Notes: generated from the letters alone by a model not told the origin. 64,000 bases of DNA from Olivibacter sp. SDN3 (GCF_014334135.1 NZ_CP060497.1:3286001-3350000); one strand, 5' to 3'; shown: positions 16,381 to 26,726, numbered from the stretch's first letter. A program made the numbers and translations.

Positions 16381-17832
16381 TTACAATCTATTAGGTATCT
16401 CTCCATAGAAAGGATAGTTGTCAAAAGGTTCCGAGGTTTCTGTTACAGTATCTTTTGTACTCTTTCTCCACTCCATCAGACGCTCTGCCAATTCACGCCG
16501 AATCTTATCGTAGCTTGGGTCTTTCGCCAAATTTTTTAACTGATCGGGATCCTTTTCCAAATCATATAGTTCTTCAGCAGGCCGTTTATCCAAACTCCAT
16601 AACCGGAACTTTTCATAGGTTGGATCGTTTTCATTTTTCAGCAAAAGTTGTTTGGTCGGGCCATCGTCAATATCCCCAAAGAATCTATTCGACTCCGTGT
16701 TCTCCGGATCACCTGCCGGCCAACGATCCGGGCGTAGGTTATTGATATACAGGAAGCGATCTGTCCTGATTGCCCGCATCGGATAGCCCAGATTTCCCGC
16801 TCGAACATAAGCATGCCTTTCCCGTTCGCTAAAAACCGCCGCACGTTGTTGCGTACTTTCACCCGTTTTCAGCAAATCCAATAGCGACTGTCCGACCATA
16901 GATTTGGGCACTTCCAACCCTGCGGCCGAGAGAAAAGTTGGGGCAAGATCCACTAGGCTTACCAGTTCTTCGAGCCGATTTCCCTTCATAAAATTTCCAC
17001 CCCAACCTATTATAAGCGGAATATTGGTGCTCATGTCATAGGCATTCGCTTTAACCCTTGGAAAAGGCATGCCATTATCACTTGTGATCACAATCAATGT
17101 TTGCTCATAAATTCCTTTTTCCTTGAGCAGAGCAATCGCCTTTTCTACCGTTTGGTCAAAACGTTTCGATTCCGCGTAATAGTCAAGGAAATCGCTATGC
17201 ACCAAACGATCGTCTGGTAACCAGGCCGGTACCTTTACTTTCAGCGAATTAATACCTAGACGCTCCCGAAGTTCCGGGCTGTAGGGCCTATGCGGATCGT
17301 GGCTGCCTATCCAGAAACAGAAAGGGACATCTGCAGGCTGATCTTCCATGAAAGTTTCGAAGTTCTGATACGATTTGCCAGCTGGATTGTCCGTGTAGCC
17401 TCCTGCCGAATAATTTCCCGGCCCCCAACCTTTCCCCTGCAAGCCCACCCGATACCCGTTCTCGGCCAGTATCCGGGTGTAGTTTTCGTGCTCTGGAGGC
17501 AAGAATCCATGCAAGTTGCCGCCCTCGGCCAGTTGGTGGGGATACTTTCCGGTCAGGATGCTTGCCCTTGAGGGGGTACAGGAAGATGCCGTACAGTATG
17601 CGCGTTCAAATACTACGCCGTCTTTGGCCACAGCATCCATACCGGGAGTAGTGATCGTGCTGTCACCATAAAGGGGTAATGTCTTGGAAAGATCGTCCGC
17701 AATGATCAGTAAGATGTTTGGCTTTCTGTTATTGTTGGCGGCCTGCCCGAAAGCGTATGAGGCGGTGCATAATTGGAGCGCGACCAAAAGTATGATAAAT
17801 GGATGCATGGTGGTGTTTTTTTTATTGTTCAT
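16381..17832 (-). CDS. Secreted sulfatase, heparan N-sulfatase (S1_8)-like
   Basis: A 483-residue protein with a signal peptide ending near SYAFGQ. It has the metal site IADDLSKTLPLYGD, the formylglycine motif CTPSRASILTGKYPHQ near residue 80, then WIGSHDPHRPY and VITSDNGMPFPRVKANAYD. These resemble N-sulfoglucosamine sulfohydrolase and related S1_8 enzymes. It is the last gene of the utilisation operon, only 24 bp after the uronyl hydrolase gene. It would desulfate glycan fragments in the periplasm. A short copy of its C-terminal end lies at 27414-27496. Confidence 0.9.
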   Translation of the reverse strand: MNNKKNTTMHPFIILLVALQLCTASYAFGQAANNNRKPNILLIIADDLSKTLPLYGDSTITTPGMDAVAKDGVVFERAYCTASSCTPSRASILTGKYPHQLAEGGNLHGFLPPEHENYTRILAENGYRVGLQGKGWGPGNYSAGGYTDNPAGKSYQNFETFMEDQPADVPFCFWIGSHDPHRPYSPELRERLGINSLKVKVPAWLPDDRLVHSDFLDYYAESKRFDQTVEKAIALLKEKGIYEQTLIVITSDNGMPFPRVKANAYDMSTNIPLIIGWGGNFMKGNRLEELVSLVDLAPTFLSAAGLEVPKSMVGQSLLDLLKTGESTQQRAAVFSERERHAYVRAGNLGYPMRAIRTDRFLYINNLRPDRWPAGDPENTESNRFFGDIDDGPTKQLLLKNENDPTYEKFRLWSLDKRPAEELYDLEKDPDQLKNLAKDPSYDKIRRELAERLMEWRKSTKDTVTETSEPFDNYPFYGEIPNRL

Positions 17833-17856
17833 ATCAACTCCGTGTTCATATAGCCA

Positions 17857-18963
17857 TTATTCTGCCAAAAGTGCTGCCGCACACCAAAGATATGGCGCCT
17901 GTGCGTGAAGGTCTCCCGGATTGCGCGGGCGATCATAATAATACTGTTTGTCGTTCTTTTTGCCGGTGCCGATACAAACCTCAGTTACGTTGTTACGTTG
18001 ATCAATATACGGGATCATCGCCAGCCAAGCCTTGCGTGCGGGCTCAGCATATTCCGCGGCGTCCAACCATCCTTCCTGTAGGCCAACAACAAAAGCATAG
18101 GCAAACATGGCCGTTCCGGATGTTTCCGCCCAAAAGGTCGGTTCATCAATTAATTGATTCCACATCCCACTTGGTTGCTGATGGTTTTTGAGGCTTTCCA
18201 TCATCTTCAGATAACCTTCCATAATGCGCGGGCGATCTTCGTGGTCTTCAGGCATCATCCGCAACAGGTCGGGCATGCCTACAGCCATCCAGCCGTCGCC
18301 ACGTGCCCAATAGTATGGTACGTCAGGTGCGTGATAAAACAGTCCGTTGGGGCGTTGTAGCTCATCCAGGTACATAACCATTTCCTTGGCTGCACGATCA
18401 AGGTATTTTTTGTCGCCGGTCACTTTATAGGCTTCGCCCTGGACCACAGTAATCATATACATGTCATCAATCCATAACCGTGTCTGCCAGGAAAATCCCT
18501 TTTCTGCCCAAGCTTTTTCTTCCGCTTTCGCGTCAGCGGGCACTTCCCATTGTGTGTCAGCGTAAGCTAAACCCAGTTCCCGATAGCGTTCGTCTTTTGT
18601 TATCTGGTAGAGTTTCAGTGCTAGGCTTCCGAACATGTTGTAGTCTACATGGTTCATGGGTGGCAACAGCGATTTTTCATAGGTGAAAAAAGGCTCAAAT
18701 TTGTCCTGTAGCAGCTTAATGAGCTCCTTGTCATTCGTTTTTAGTGCGTAGTCGAGGGCGCCGTTCCAAGCACATACGCTTGCATAGTGCATCCATTTCC
18801 CGGCGTAAAGTTCATGCCTGCTGCCTATAAAATGATAGGCTAGTTTTTTGCCGATCTCTTTAGGGGTTGATCCTTTGGGAAAACTTTTTAGGGAATTTTG
18901 CTGCGCAAACGAAAATTGCAAAGCGCAGGCTGTTAATAGCGATAGGAATAATTTTTTAGACAT
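17857..18963 (-). CDS. Glycoside hydrolase family 88/105 unsaturated uronyl hydrolase
   Basis: A 368-residue protein with a signal peptide ending near FSFAQ. It has the (alpha/alpha)6-barrel pattern of GH88/GH105: WTR-like tryptophan-rich helices, IDDMYMITVVQGEAYKVTGD, and YWARGDGWMAVGMPDLLRMMP with the catalytic Asp region. WAETSGTAMFAYAFVVGLQEGWL is also present. These enzymes hydrate the 4,5-unsaturated uronic acid left by polysaccharide lyases, which releases it from oligosaccharides. Next to a sulfatase this suggests a sulfated uronic-acid glycan (glycosaminoglycan- or ulvan-like). No lyase gene is in the window. I cannot decide between GH88 and GH105 by eye. Confidence 0.86.
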   Translation of the reverse strand: MSKKLFLSLLTACALQFSFAQQNSLKSFPKGSTPKEIGKKLAYHFIGSRHELYAGKWMHYASVCAWNGALDYALKTNDKELIKLLQDKFEPFFTYEKSLLPPMNHVDYNMFGSLALKLYQITKDERYRELGLAYADTQWEVPADAKAEEKAWAEKGFSWQTRLWIDDMYMITVVQGEAYKVTGDKKYLDRAAKEMVMYLDELQRPNGLFYHAPDVPYYWARGDGWMAVGMPDLLRMMPEDHEDRPRIMEGYLKMMESLKNHQQPSGMWNQLIDEPTFWAETSGTAMFAYAFVVGLQEGWLDAAEYAEPARKAWLAMIPYIDQRNNVTEVCIGTGKKNDKQYYYDRPRNPGDLHAQAPYLWCAAALLAE

Positions 18964-19082
18964 ATTGGTTTGTTTTTTGTTTATAAATTTAAAATACTTT
19001 ATTCATATTTAATCAATAATCACCTTGTTTTCTTATCCAAGCTTGGTATAATCCAATGCACCGTTTCAGAGCTTAACATTCA

Positions 19083-21098
19083 CTATTCCGCGCTGTCCTC
19101 GTCGGCTACCGCATCTTCCCAGTTGTCCCATTTCGGTGTTGTGGGATTGTACCCGTCGTAACCGTAATTTTGGCTCAGCTGTCCATTTATGTTGGCCGTG
19201 ATCGCTGAATTAGGAATGGGCCAGTACATGTTTTTTTTATCTATGGTATAATTTGGGTTGCTATTCCCGGGTGCATTCACCTGGATCGGACCTTTATTAT
19301 ACATGCTGTAATGTACGATACGCTGGTACCAGTAGCTACCGCCCTGCGGATCCGTACCGCTCTGCTTATCGAAGGTTTCCAGGCTGTAGGTATTCCCCCA
19401 CTCATCGGGCATACCACTACGGGCCAAGCAAAGTGATACACGTTTTAATTCCACGTTGCGCCATTCTTCCCAGTACAGCTCGCGGGCACGCTCATTCATG
19501 ATGTCTCCTATCGTAACCGCGCCTGTATATAATTGTGTGCATTGTGCCCGCTGCCGCACGGCATTCAGATCATCGGTGATGGTGCCATCGCCAGGGTTCA
19601 GGTAGAATTTAGCTTCAGCCCGCAGGAGATAGGCTTCAGCCAACCGATAGAGGTACCAATCGGCATTTCCACCGTTCGTAGCACCTCGATAGCCATCCGA
19701 ACCCACAATATTCCTCTCAGCTACAGGGTCATCCAGGTAAAGTTTGTAATGTGGCACATCAAACCAACGGCGAATGGTATCGCTACACAATAGCGCACCG
19801 TTGTCGGGATTAAAAAGTGTGAGTGGCTCGCCGAATGCAGTCGAAGCCTCATTATTTACGCGGTAGTCCTCCATACGCACCCAATTACCTGTTTCTGAGC
19901 TATGGCGTAGATCTGTATCATCCATGACACCATTTACCTGCCAAAGACCGGTCATATGGAAGCGTGTTGGACGAAAATTTGCGATGCCACGTCCCATTGC
20001 CCGCATGTAATCGTATTGTGGATCATATTCGGCGGTATTACGTCGAATGTTAAGCAAAGCTTGCCGTCCATCCCGGGCTTGAACCCTATTGTCAAACACA
20101 AAGGGATACAAAACACGCATAGTCAGCATTTGTATAAACGATTCGGCATCCGAACCCCTATTGGGCATACCCATAATGAGTTCTCGGTTTGCCGGAATGA
20201 GTTTGTTTTCGGCGCGGTGTAAATCCCAGATTACGTTTCTTGTAATGGGCCAGGTCTGTGGCTCACCACCACCATTAAATGTGCCGAATGGACTTTCCAT
20301 AAGCGCGTATCCTGATTGGTCGATCAGGATATCGGTTTGCTCCTTGGCTTTGGCATACTCTCCAATCGCCAAATAACATTTCGCCAGCAACATTCGGCAA
20401 GCGCCTTTATTAACCATACCTATGAGACCGAATTCACGTTGATCCGGCACCCATTCAACGGCAAGTTCCATATCGCGCGTTATCATCTGTAAAATGGCAT
20501 CACGCTCGGTAGTGCGGTAATTTTGCTTAGGTACTTCCAATAATTTGGTCACAAGAGGAACATCACCGTACTGAAATACCAAGGCCAAGTAGCGGAAAGC
20601 ACGATGAAAATAAGCTCTACCTTTAAACATATTTTTCGTGGCTTCGTCCAACTCCTGTACATTATCTACATAATGGATAATGGTATTTGCATTTCTAATT
20701 CCTTTATAGGTTTCGTCCCAAAAAAACCATAGACTATTCGTTCTTTGCACATCATGATGTGTCGGCCCATCGTCACTTGTGGGTGTAAGCAAATTGGCTA
20801 TGTCGGCAAACATATTTCGCTTGTCAGTACCGGCTGATACCATCAGTTCGGAAAACATATACTCTGTACCAAGCGCCAGCATGGCATCGTGATCCGTCAT
20901 CCAGTACAATTTAAGGTGGCGGTCACAAATGGCGAGTGCAGCCTCAAGGCCAGATCTGGTGTTAAATGTTGTATTGGGTTCGTAGAACGATAAGGGATCC
21001 GGATTCAAAAAATCCCGCGAACAACTGCTACCCGCTAAAACACTACCTAGAAGTAGAGCCATTAGTATACGATGTAATTGTTTTGTTATCTTCTTCAT
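19083..21098 (-). CDS. SusD/RagB-family outer-membrane glycan-binding lipoprotein
   Basis: About 670 residues. I chose the ATG at 21098 because it starts MKKITKQLHRILMALLLGSV and leads into the lipobox SVLAGSSC; the frame extends upstream but overlaps the end of SusC. The helical TPR part of SusD is evident (FKGRAYFHRAFRYLALVFQYGDVPLV). The C-terminal block RLAEAYLLRAEAKFYLNPGDG and ERARELYWEEWRNVELKRVSL is the RagB signature. It caps the SusC barrel at the cell surface and binds glycan. SusC ends 20 bp upstream, so the two are translated from one message. Confidence 0.93.
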   Translation of the reverse strand: MKKITKQLHRILMALLLGSVLAGSSCSRDFLNPDPLSFYEPNTTFNTRSGLEAALAICDRHLKLYWMTDHDAMLALGTEYMFSELMVSAGTDKRNMFADIANLLTPTSDDGPTHHDVQRTNSLWFFWDETYKGIRNANTIIHYVDNVQELDEATKNMFKGRAYFHRAFRYLALVFQYGDVPLVTKLLEVPKQNYRTTERDAILQMITRDMELAVEWVPDQREFGLIGMVNKGACRMLLAKCYLAIGEYAKAKEQTDILIDQSGYALMESPFGTFNGGGEPQTWPITRNVIWDLHRAENKLIPANRELIMGMPNRGSDAESFIQMLTMRVLYPFVFDNRVQARDGRQALLNIRRNTAEYDPQYDYMRAMGRGIANFRPTRFHMTGLWQVNGVMDDTDLRHSSETGNWVRMEDYRVNNEASTAFGEPLTLFNPDNGALLCSDTIRRWFDVPHYKLYLDDPVAERNIVGSDGYRGATNGGNADWYLYRLAEAYLLRAEAKFYLNPGDGTITDDLNAVRQRAQCTQLYTGAVTIGDIMNERARELYWEEWRNVELKRVSLCLARSGMPDEWGNTYSLETFDKQSGTDPQGGSYWYQRIVHYSMYNKGPIQVNAPGNSNPNYTIDKKNMYWPIPNSAITANINGQLSQNYGYDGYNPTTPKWDNWEDAVADEDSAE

Positions 21099-21118
21099 TT
21101 CTATCGTTTCTTGATCGT

Positions 21119-24100
21119 CTAAAAAGTTAAGTTCAATCCTAAGGTAAATGTACGTGAGGCCCATGATCCCGTTTCTGGGTCACCGTATATCCATTCCTGT
21201 GCCCACGTTGCCGTATTACGTACGGCGCCGAACACTTTGACCCGGTTTAAATTGTATCTGGAGGTCCATTGCTGCGGTAGGGTATATCCGACAGCAATGT
21301 TGTCCAGACGGATGAAGGAACGGTTATATAACTTTTGTGCGCCAGCAGCGCCTACAGGTCCAGAAGCTTCGATCCGACCGAATTCGTTGGTCGGATTATC
21401 GGGGGTCCAGTATTCCTTGGCAGGTAGATTAGCTAGCGCGTACTGCATACGTCCCCCCGCATCGTCGTTGTTTAAATAATTGTCGGATAAACTTTTATGT
21501 CCCATAAAGGAATAGATTTGAAAGGAGAAGGTCAGGTCTTTCCATAAGACGAACTCGTTGCGCAAAGACCAGTGATAGGGGGCCACAGTTTCGCCCAAAA
21601 ATTCTTTATCCCGATCATTATAGACATATGTGACCGAGCCATCTGCATTCACTATATCATCTCCGGTATAGTTATTGGCTACTTTGGGATCACCCGGCTG
21701 CTGTCCATATTTTGCAGCTTCTTCAATTTCATGGCTCTGCCAAATTCCGGTAACCCGATAGTTCCAAATCGTATTGATGGATTGACCTATAAACCAGCCG
21801 TTCGTAATATCGTCTCGTTCTCTCCGGCCGGTTACATTGCCGTTTGCATCCACCACATCTTCGTAGTCATGGTACAGGTGTTTGATCCGGTTCTTATTGT
21901 ATGAAAATCCTAGGGTGGTCGACCAACGGAAATTTTCCTTATCAATATTTAGGGTATTCAGTGCGAGCTCCACGCCGCTATTATCCACCTGTCCCAAATT
22001 CGTAGTTATGGAGCTGAACCCTGAGAAACCCGGTAATCGTTGCCCCATAATCATATCGTGGGTGCTCATATGATAATATTCGAGTGTTCCGGATATACGT
22101 TCGTTGAGAAAGCCAAAATCCAATCCGAAGTTCCATGCCGCAGTTTTTTCCCATTCCAGATGGGGGTTGGCCAAACGGTTCATCATCAGGTAACGGTATT
22201 GTAGCAACTGTCCTGAGGCGTCAATATATCCTTGCATCCCTTCACCCCCTCGCGAAAGGTTGGCAAGCGCCAAATATGGAGAACCCAATGACCTATTCCC
22301 ATTTCTACCATATGAAACGCGTAGTTTACCGGAACTCATGATCGGATCCCATTTAAAGAAATCCTCGTTGGTAAAGGTCCAGGCCGCTCCCAGGGAAGGA
22401 AATATGCCATAGGGATCGGTTGAACCGAAGGCTGAATAACCGTCCCTCCTAATGGTTCCTGTCAGCATATAACGGTCATCATAATTATAGAACAAACGTG
22501 CCATCAGCGCATCGGCTGTTTCATGCGTATCATTGCTGGAGTAGTCACTTTCTTCCTTGTTACCAAAGCCTACACCATGGAATCCCAGGGCATCCGAAGG
22601 CAGAATATTCCGTGCCTCGATACGTTCCTGCCAATAACGCAGTTGCTCCGCCTCTTGCACAAGCGTGACGTTAAAACGATGCTTCTCTGCAAAGGTATAA
22701 TCCCAGGTAATGGTATTGTTCAGCGACCAGTCAAAACGTTTGGCTTGTTCCCGGTTGGCACCGCGGGTCTTCGGGTCGGACCCCGGTAAATCTGCGGACA
22801 TGAAATAGCGATCATAGAAAAATTGATAGCGGGGCGAGGCATTGAAGGAATAGGTAATATTAAACGGTAACTTTATTTTCGCCTGTAAGATCGTGTTGAA
22901 TACGGTGTAACCCCTGTCCAACTCTAAGTATTGCCGTTGAAAGTCGTAGTTGTAACCACGCTGGCTAAATTCAGCGCTCAATGGAAACTGTACGGGATTG
23001 CCCATCTCATCGGCATAGTCAGCGAAAGGGCTGTTGCGCATAGTCTGGTCAATATCAATCTCTACATTACCGTCAGAACGGTCTTGGAAATTTACATTTG
23101 CCCCTAATTCGAACCAGTCGGTTACATTAGTATTTATCTTCATATTAGCGCGTATCGCCCGGTAATTATCACTCACAACCGCACCTTCATTTCTCAGGTA
23201 ACCCATGGAAAAATAGTAATTGGTACGGTCACTTGCCCCGCTGACACTGGCGTTATAGTCTTGGTCTAGGCCTGTTCTGAAGGTCTGGTCCGTCCAGTCA
23301 ACAACCTTACCGTCCATGAAATTTTGCAGGGCGTTACCCGTGAAACCCAATCTCCTTACCCAAATGCTTAAGTCATGTTCGTCCGCATCATTGGTGCTAT
23401 AAGCGCGCCAGCTATCAAGCGAAACCGTGGATGGTAATTGGTCTGGGCGCATGAAGAAGCCCGGTTGATCGGCAAACACGCCGGTCTGGTAAGCCTCGTA
23501 TGCGCCGGTTTGCGGATTGACACCATAGGTGTTTTTCGTTAACCAGTCCTGCCGGTGTTGCAGGTAAGCGTCTGTATCCCACCTTTTGCGAAAATCACTC
23601 GGACCGGTAGCACCCCAATTAGCCGTGAAATTGACCACCGGCTTACCGGGTTTACCCCGTTTGGTAGAGATGATGATAACTCCGTTGGCCGCTCTTGATC
23701 CGTAAACGGCTGCAGCAGAAGCATCTTTCAAGACATCGATCTGCTCGATGTCGTCGGGATTGATTTCGGATAGTTCCCCATAAAAGAACATACCATCGAG
23801 TATTATCAGGGGATTGTTATGGTTGCCATCTGTATATACAGACCGCTGACCGCGTATCTGCAAAGATCCGCCTCCCTTAGCCGACGGACTAAAGCCGACA
23901 TTCAAACCCGGTGTACCCCGCAAGATGTCCTGTACCGTTCTTGGGTTTTCGTTTGCAATCTTGTCAGGACGGATTTGGATGATAGAACCCGTCAGATCTC
24001 CTTTTCGCATCGTACCATAACCGACAACCACGACTTCATCCAAGTCGCTCATCGAGGGCTGCAACGTCACGTTAACGACTTGTCTATCTTCAATGGCGAG

Positions 24101-24667
24101 TTCGATAGTTTGATACCCTAGTATTTTGTAAACTAGTATGCTTGCTTCACTGGGTACGGTAATCCGGTAGTTACCCGTCGTGTCTGACATAACCACTGTG
24201 GACGTGCCCTTTGCCGTTATGGTAACCCCTTCTATGGCTTCGCCAAACTCATCGGTGATTTTTCCATCTACTGCCCGATCCTGCCTTATGGCAGTAGGTG
24301 GCTTTTTTTCGGGCTGTTTCGTCGCGATGACGATGGTACCGTCTTCCATGTACCAATTCAGATTCCGGTTGGCCAACAGTAGATTCATTGCTTCATTCAA
24401 TTCTGCCTGCTTGAGGCTAGCACTGACACGTATAGAAGCTATACTTTCTCCCCGGAAGAAAAATGAATACCCTTGTTGTTTTTGGATTTCCCGCATGACT
24501 TCCCGTAGAGAGCGGTTTTTTACATTGAGCGTAATTTTTTGAGCATTAATCTCGGCAAACGCGTGGAAGCTAAGTACAAGAGACAAAAAAATCGCCAGCT
24601 TCATGATTATCAAATTTCGGTAGTTGTAAGGGCATAAAAGCCACCTTACACTTCGTGTAAAAATCAT
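21119..24667 (-). CDS. SusC/RagA TonB-dependent transporter with STN signalling domain
   Basis: A 1182-residue outer-membrane protein. After the signal sequence comes an STN (secretin/TonB short N-terminal) domain (about 45-95, ITLNVKNRSLREVMREIQKQ). A carboxypeptidase-D-like domain (about 130-215) follows, and then the plug with DEVVVVGYGTMRKGDLTGSI and the SusC signature IEQIDVLKDASAAAVYGSRAANGV. The rest is a long beta-barrel ending in TFTLGLNLTF. The STN domain explains the FecR/sigma pair upstream: ligand uptake signals through FecR. The start at 24667 keeps the long N-terminus common in this group; an inner ATG at 24604 (MKLAIFL) is an alternative. Confidence 0.94.
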   Translation of the reverse strand: MIFTRSVRWLLCPYNYRNLIIMKLAIFLSLVLSFHAFAEINAQKITLNVKNRSLREVMREIQKQQGYSFFFRGESIASIRVSASLKQAELNEAMNLLLANRNLNWYMEDGTIVIATKQPEKKPPTAIRQDRAVDGKITDEFGEAIEGVTITAKGTSTVVMSDTTGNYRITVPSEASILVYKILGYQTIELAIEDRQVVNVTLQPSMSDLDEVVVVGYGTMRKGDLTGSIIQIRPDKIANENPRTVQDILRGTPGLNVGFSPSAKGGGSLQIRGQRSVYTDGNHNNPLIILDGMFFYGELSEINPDDIEQIDVLKDASAAAVYGSRAANGVIIISTKRGKPGKPVVNFTANWGATGPSDFRKRWDTDAYLQHRQDWLTKNTYGVNPQTGAYEAYQTGVFADQPGFFMRPDQLPSTVSLDSWRAYSTNDADEHDLSIWVRRLGFTGNALQNFMDGKVVDWTDQTFRTGLDQDYNASVSGASDRTNYYFSMGYLRNEGAVVSDNYRAIRANMKINTNVTDWFELGANVNFQDRSDGNVEIDIDQTMRNSPFADYADEMGNPVQFPLSAEFSQRGYNYDFQRQYLELDRGYTVFNTILQAKIKLPFNITYSFNASPRYQFFYDRYFMSADLPGSDPKTRGANREQAKRFDWSLNNTITWDYTFAEKHRFNVTLVQEAEQLRYWQERIEARNILPSDALGFHGVGFGNKEESDYSSNDTHETADALMARLFYNYDDRYMLTGTIRRDGYSAFGSTDPYGIFPSLGAAWTFTNEDFFKWDPIMSSGKLRVSYGRNGNRSLGSPYLALANLSRGGEGMQGYIDASGQLLQYRYLMMNRLANPHLEWEKTAAWNFGLDFGFLNERISGTLEYYHMSTHDMIMGQRLPGFSGFSSITTNLGQVDNSGVELALNTLNIDKENFRWSTTLGFSYNKNRIKHLYHDYEDVVDANGNVTGRRERDDITNGWFIGQSINTIWNYRVTGIWQSHEIEEAAKYGQQPGDPKVANNYTGDDIVNADGSVTYVYNDRDKEFLGETVAPYHWSLRNEFVLWKDLTFSFQIYSFMGHKSLSDNYLNNDDAGGRMQYALANLPAKEYWTPDNPTNEFGRIEASGPVGAAGAQKLYNRSFIRLDNIAVGYTLPQQWTSRYNLNRVKVFGAVRNTATWAQEWIYGDPETGSWASRTFTLGLNLTF

Positions 24668-24844
24668 ATATTTGTCCTGTTTGGATGGTCAATTAAATAA
24701 ATAAGTATGGGCCTTGCCAGACATATTCAAGCGGGTGATGTCGCGAGCATCATCCGTTCTTTTTATGGCCTGGATTTGTTATTGGTATTATTTGCTTTAT
24801 GTTTTCATGTAAATCTATACTACTATAAGTTTAACAATAATTGG

Positions 24845-26071
24845 TTATTCGCTGATCACAACTAGTTGGTTTCGGCCATGTTCCTGCATCACTTTAAACT
24901 TGACGCCACTCTTTTCCAATACCTTTAATATGGTTCCTAACGGTTTACTTCGCTCTATTATTCCAAAAAAGCCGACCTGAGGTATGTTCCCCTGATACGA
25001 AACATCCATATCGTACCAGCGCCCCAATTGAGCAAAAGCAGTTTCGGGCGGCAATCCATCAAAAGCAAAAAAGCCTTCTTTCCAAGCTATAGCCGTACTG
25101 ACATCAACTTTTTCTTTGGTGATGTTGCCGTTAAAGAATACCCCTTGCTCATTAGGTATGAGTGACACTTTCGTGCCAGCGGCATCCCCGCACAATTGAA
25201 CTGATCCCTTAATAAGCGTGGTGATAATCGCCGTTTCATCAGGGTAAGCAGTAATATTGAATTCCGTGCCAAGAACTTCAACGGTTTGGCCCGCGCTCAT
25301 AACCTTAAATGGTATTTTTGTAGAATTTTTGTCTTTTTCACCAATTCCCTTCTTCACTGATTCACGAATTGAAAAATAAGCTTCACCGATGAGCTCCACG
25401 ACCCTTTCGCTGCCGGAAAATCTGCTGGGGTATTTCAGAGTTGATGCTGCGTTCAGCCATACCTCGGAGCCATCAGGGAGGGTGATTTGGTAGGTGCCGC
25501 CTTTGGGAGTGGTTATAGACATAAGCTCCCACGCGACGGCCTCTGTACTGTTTGTTTGATCTTTTGATTCCTGATTTTCGACCCTTGATGCTAATACAGC
25601 GCTTCCGTCAGCGTACCTAACGTCACCCGCTATCACTATACCGTTTTGCTTCCTACTCAGTTCAACCTTACTACCATCAGCCATCGTGAGCACGGCACTA
25701 TTTCCTCCCGGCGCAATATCATCAGCATGCACACTTTTAATTTGATCGTTTTCGGTCTGCAACCTGCCATCAAAAAACCAAATTCCCCCCAGCACTAAGA
25801 TTATGACAGCCGCTGCCGCTGAAGACCACCATACGAACGGGCTTTTCAGGCCTTTTCCAGCTTTTACCGGTTGCGCAACTTCCAATATACGCACCAGCAT
25901 ACGCCTTCTCAAATCCTCCGCATCTGTAGCAAACGATGTTTCCAGCTCGTAGCTGTCCTTCACCATTTGCTCATCCAACCACTCGTTAAGCCGGTGTTGC
26001 TCCACGGGTGAGATGGAGCCGTCCATCATTTTAGCTGCTAATACTTCGAGTTCTTTCCTTAACAAGGCCAT
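24845..26071 (-). CDS. FecR-family anti-sigma/signal transducer
   Basis: A 408-residue inner-membrane protein. It has a short cytoplasmic N-terminus (LNEWLDEQMVKDSYELE), one transmembrane helix (about residues 78-100, WWSSAAAAVIILVLGGIWFF), and the FecR domain (MSITTPKGGTYQITLPDGSEVWLNAASTL split over about 180-210, then GSERVVELIGEAYFSI). A DUF4974-type C-terminal domain (AFDGLPPETAFAQLGRWYDM) follows. It passes the signal from the STN domain of SusC to the sigma factor. The sigma gene ends 35 bp upstream. The 178 bp between FecR and SusC has no convincing gene. Confidence 0.93.
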   Translation of the reverse strand: MALLRKELEVLAAKMMDGSISPVEQHRLNEWLDEQMVKDSYELETSFATDAEDLRRRMLVRILEVAQPVKAGKGLKSPFVWWSSAAAAVIILVLGGIWFFDGRLQTENDQIKSVHADDIAPGGNSAVLTMADGSKVELSRKQNGIVIAGDVRYADGSAVLASRVENQESKDQTNSTEAVAWELMSITTPKGGTYQITLPDGSEVWLNAASTLKYPSRFSGSERVVELIGEAYFSIRESVKKGIGEKDKNSTKIPFKVMSAGQTVEVLGTEFNITAYPDETAIITTLIKGSVQLCGDAAGTKVSLIPNEQGVFFNGNITKEKVDVSTAIAWKEGFFAFDGLPPETAFAQLGRWYDMDVSYQGNIPQVGFFGIIERSKPLGTILKVLEKSGVKFKVMQEHGRNQLVVISE

Positions 26072-26105
26072 TTATAACCGGTTTTGGTTATATAGTCTAA
26101 GATTT

Positions 26106-26726
26106 TTAAAGAAAGGGTGTATGAGAAAGAAAAAAAATATAAAAGAGCAGGTCGCTGCGGAGTTTTTTATTTGCGTTCTTCAGGTGCATCTTAACTGTGT
26201 TCTCCGAAAGTCCCAGCGATTCAGCAATCTCTTTAACACTTTTGTCCTGCTCACGGCTCATTCGGAATACCAGTTGGCATTGGGGAGGCAACCGGTTGAT
26301 GCTCTGTTCGATCCGCGTGCGAAGTTCTTTGGCAATAAAATCGGCTTCAGGAGAAACGGCATCTATGGGGTCGTCATCAAAACCTATTTGTGAGGGGCGT
26401 TCTTTACGCCGCTGATTACGAGATAGCACGCTTAATGCCTGGTATTTTACGGCCACGGCAAGATACGTATGGAGTGAGTGCGTCAATTGTAAATTCTCCC
26501 GTCGTTTCCATAAACCGATAAAAACATTCTGAACGCATTCTTCAGCTTCCTCCGGACTACCCAGCAAGTTCGCCGCTACAACGAACAGCCTATCCCAATA
26601 TCGATTATAGAGTGCTTCCAGTGCCTGTTGTTTACCAGCCACTAGTTGCATTAAAAGCTCGTTATCTTTATATTGGTTATAATCGGCACTCACGTCTGAC
26701 CTATTTTGGTGGGCCAATGTAACCAA
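26106..26726 (-). CDS. ECF RNA polymerase sigma-70 factor (FecI-like)
   Basis: A 206-residue sigma factor. Region 2 includes LEALYNRYWDRLFVVAANLL and AEECVQNVFIGLWKRR. Region 4 includes INRLPPQCQLVFRMSREQDKS split by KEIAESLGLSENTVKMHL. It matches the Bacteroidota ECF group paired with FecR and SusC. It heads the locus on the minus strand and probably directs transcription of SusC and downstream genes once released by FecR. A poly-basic tail follows region 4. Confidence 0.93.
   Translation of the reverse strand: MVTLAHQNRSDVSADYNQYKDNELLMQLVAGKQQALEALYNRYWDRLFVVAANLLGSPEEAEECVQNVFIGLWKRRENLQLTHSLHTYLAVAVKYQALSVLSRNQRRKERPSQIGFDDDPIDAVSPEADFIAKELRTRIEQSINRLPPQCQLVFRMSREQDKSVKEIAESLGLSENTVKMHLKNANKKLRSDLLFYIFFLSHTPFL

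Noticed and set aside
24707-24868. A 53-codon plus-strand frame between SusC and FecR
   Set aside because: It has no promoter, shows no family pattern, and runs into the end of the FecR gene on the other strand; probably chance in the operon's intergenic DNA.
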